DNA from: Phycisphaerales bacterium
Lineage (GTDB): Bacteria; Planctomycetota; Phycisphaerae; Sedimentisphaerales; Anaerohalosphaeraceae
DNA length: 6,903 nt
Direction: 5' to 3'
Assembly (NCBI GenBank): GCA_011055475.1
Contig: DSDH01000513.1
Coordinates: forward strand, 1-6,903
Translations under genes and position numbers: made by a program
In this document: positions 6,419 to 6,903 of the stretch, piece after piece
Numbering within the stretch: position 1 is the stretch's first letter
Layout: each line of letters begins with the position of its first letter
The notes under the pieces: model-generated
Told to the model about the DNA's origin: nothing
Database searches by the model: none
What the model saw: only the letters and a program-made list of their open reading frames with translations

Positions 6419-6903
6419 TCACGCCTGGGCACGCTCCGGCGGCGTGGTCAAAGCACGCAAAAGCCAGAACTCGGCCATCACCATGCCCAAGGCCAATGGC
6501 ATCATGGCGTAGCCGCCGAAATCATGAAACAACGCCTCCCACGTCTCGCCACGGACGAACGTAAAGGCGACGCTGGTCAGCGTCAGTCGCACCGTGTTGC
6601 AGACCAGGGCGATGGGCAAGCAAGAGACCAGGACCACGACCTTCTGCCACAATGGCCGATCAATCAGCAGGACGACCAGGGTGCCGATGACCCAGAAGGC
6701 CACGATCATGCGAAGCCCGTTACACGCCTCCAGAACCGCCACGGAGGTGTCGCCAATATGGATGATATTGCCCTCGCGGCTGACCAGATACCCCAGCATC
6801 TCGAGGCAGAAGACGGCCGAGGAGGTGGCCCAGCTCTGCAGCGGTATGGTGATCGCCTGTTGAACGGAGTTGGGCCAGGGGACCATCAGAAACAGGAACA
6901 GCA
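6419..6903 (-). CDS. Exosortase (EpsH/Xrt family), C-terminal part
   Basis: The frame is open through the right edge, so the N-terminal membrane helices are missing. The in-frame ATG at 6886 is internal: the codons upstream of it still encode a hydrophobic helix (LFLFL). Exosortases are polytopic inner-membrane cysteine transpeptidases that cleave PEP-CTERM-type C-terminal sorting signals. All three catalytic residues are visible: Cys in EACNGLR (codon 6722-6724), Arg in NTVRLTLT (codon 6587-6589) and His in FHDFGGY (codon 6524-6526). The upstream PWPNSVQQAITIPLQ stretch and the REGNIIHI segment also fit the family. Several hydrophobic helices alternate with these motifs. The protein ends shortly after its last helix (RALTTPPERAQA), with no fused EpsI domain. 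It is the first gene visible in the likely operon, 44 bases before the kinase. The family is clear; the subfamily (XrtA or other) is not, and no substrate gene is in the window. Confidence 0.93.
   Translation of the reverse strand, partial: LFLFLMVPWPNSVQQAITIPLQSWATSSAVFCLEMLGYLVSREGNIIHIGDTSVAVLEACNGLRMIVAFWVIGTLVVLLIDRPLWQKVVVLVSCLPIALVCNTVRLTLTSVAFTFVRGETWEALFHDFGGYAMMPLALGMVMAEFWLLRALTTPPERAQA

Noticed and set aside
6419..6886. A complete small 155-residue membrane protein starting at 6886
   Set aside because: The same frame continues upstream to the window edge with hydrophobic codons, and the motifs are those of an exosortase C-terminal half. The gene is therefore truncated by the window, not short.

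Overview
This is a GC-rich bacterial window. Everything I can support as a gene lies on the minus strand, so the locus reads from the right edge to the left edge. In transcription order the genes are: the C-terminal part of an exosortase (truncated by the right edge); a 768-residue fusion of a Wzz-type chain-length determinant with a bacterial tyrosine kinase (BY-kinase); a phosphoglycosyl transferase (bacterial sugar transferase) with an unusual N-terminal extension; and a long membrane-anchored TPR protein (truncated by the left edge). The gaps are 44, 55 and 24 bases. I see no terminator between the genes, so they are probably one operon whose promoter lies beyond the right edge.

The gene set matches the exosortase-linked exopolysaccharide loci of Gram-negative bacteria. 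In such loci an EpsH/Xrt-type exosortase, which sorts PEP-CTERM-like proteins, sits beside Wzz/BY-kinase, initiating sugar transferase and PrsT-like TPR genes. The phosphoglycosyl transferase would load the first sugar phosphate onto undecaprenyl phosphate. The Wzz/BY-kinase would control polymer length and export. The exosortase would process surface proteins that may associate with the polymer. The TPR protein probably acts as an envelope scaffold. The GC-rich coding style, the EACNGLR form of the exosortase active site and the sugar transferase sequence style suggest Planctomycetota or a related Gram-negative group. That is an impression, not a proof. No PEP-CTERM substrate, EpsI gene, polymerase or flippase is visible here.

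The most unusual item is the sugar transferase. It lacks the usual N-terminal bundle of membrane helices. In its place is a region that looks like a decayed nucleotidyltransferase (no GxGTRL signature, and an Asn where the metal-binding Asp is expected), followed by a short left-handed beta-helix. The long plus-strand open frames opposite these genes are best explained as antisense shadows of GC-rich coding sequence. There are no tRNA or rRNA genes, CRISPR arrays or mobile elements that I can recognise.
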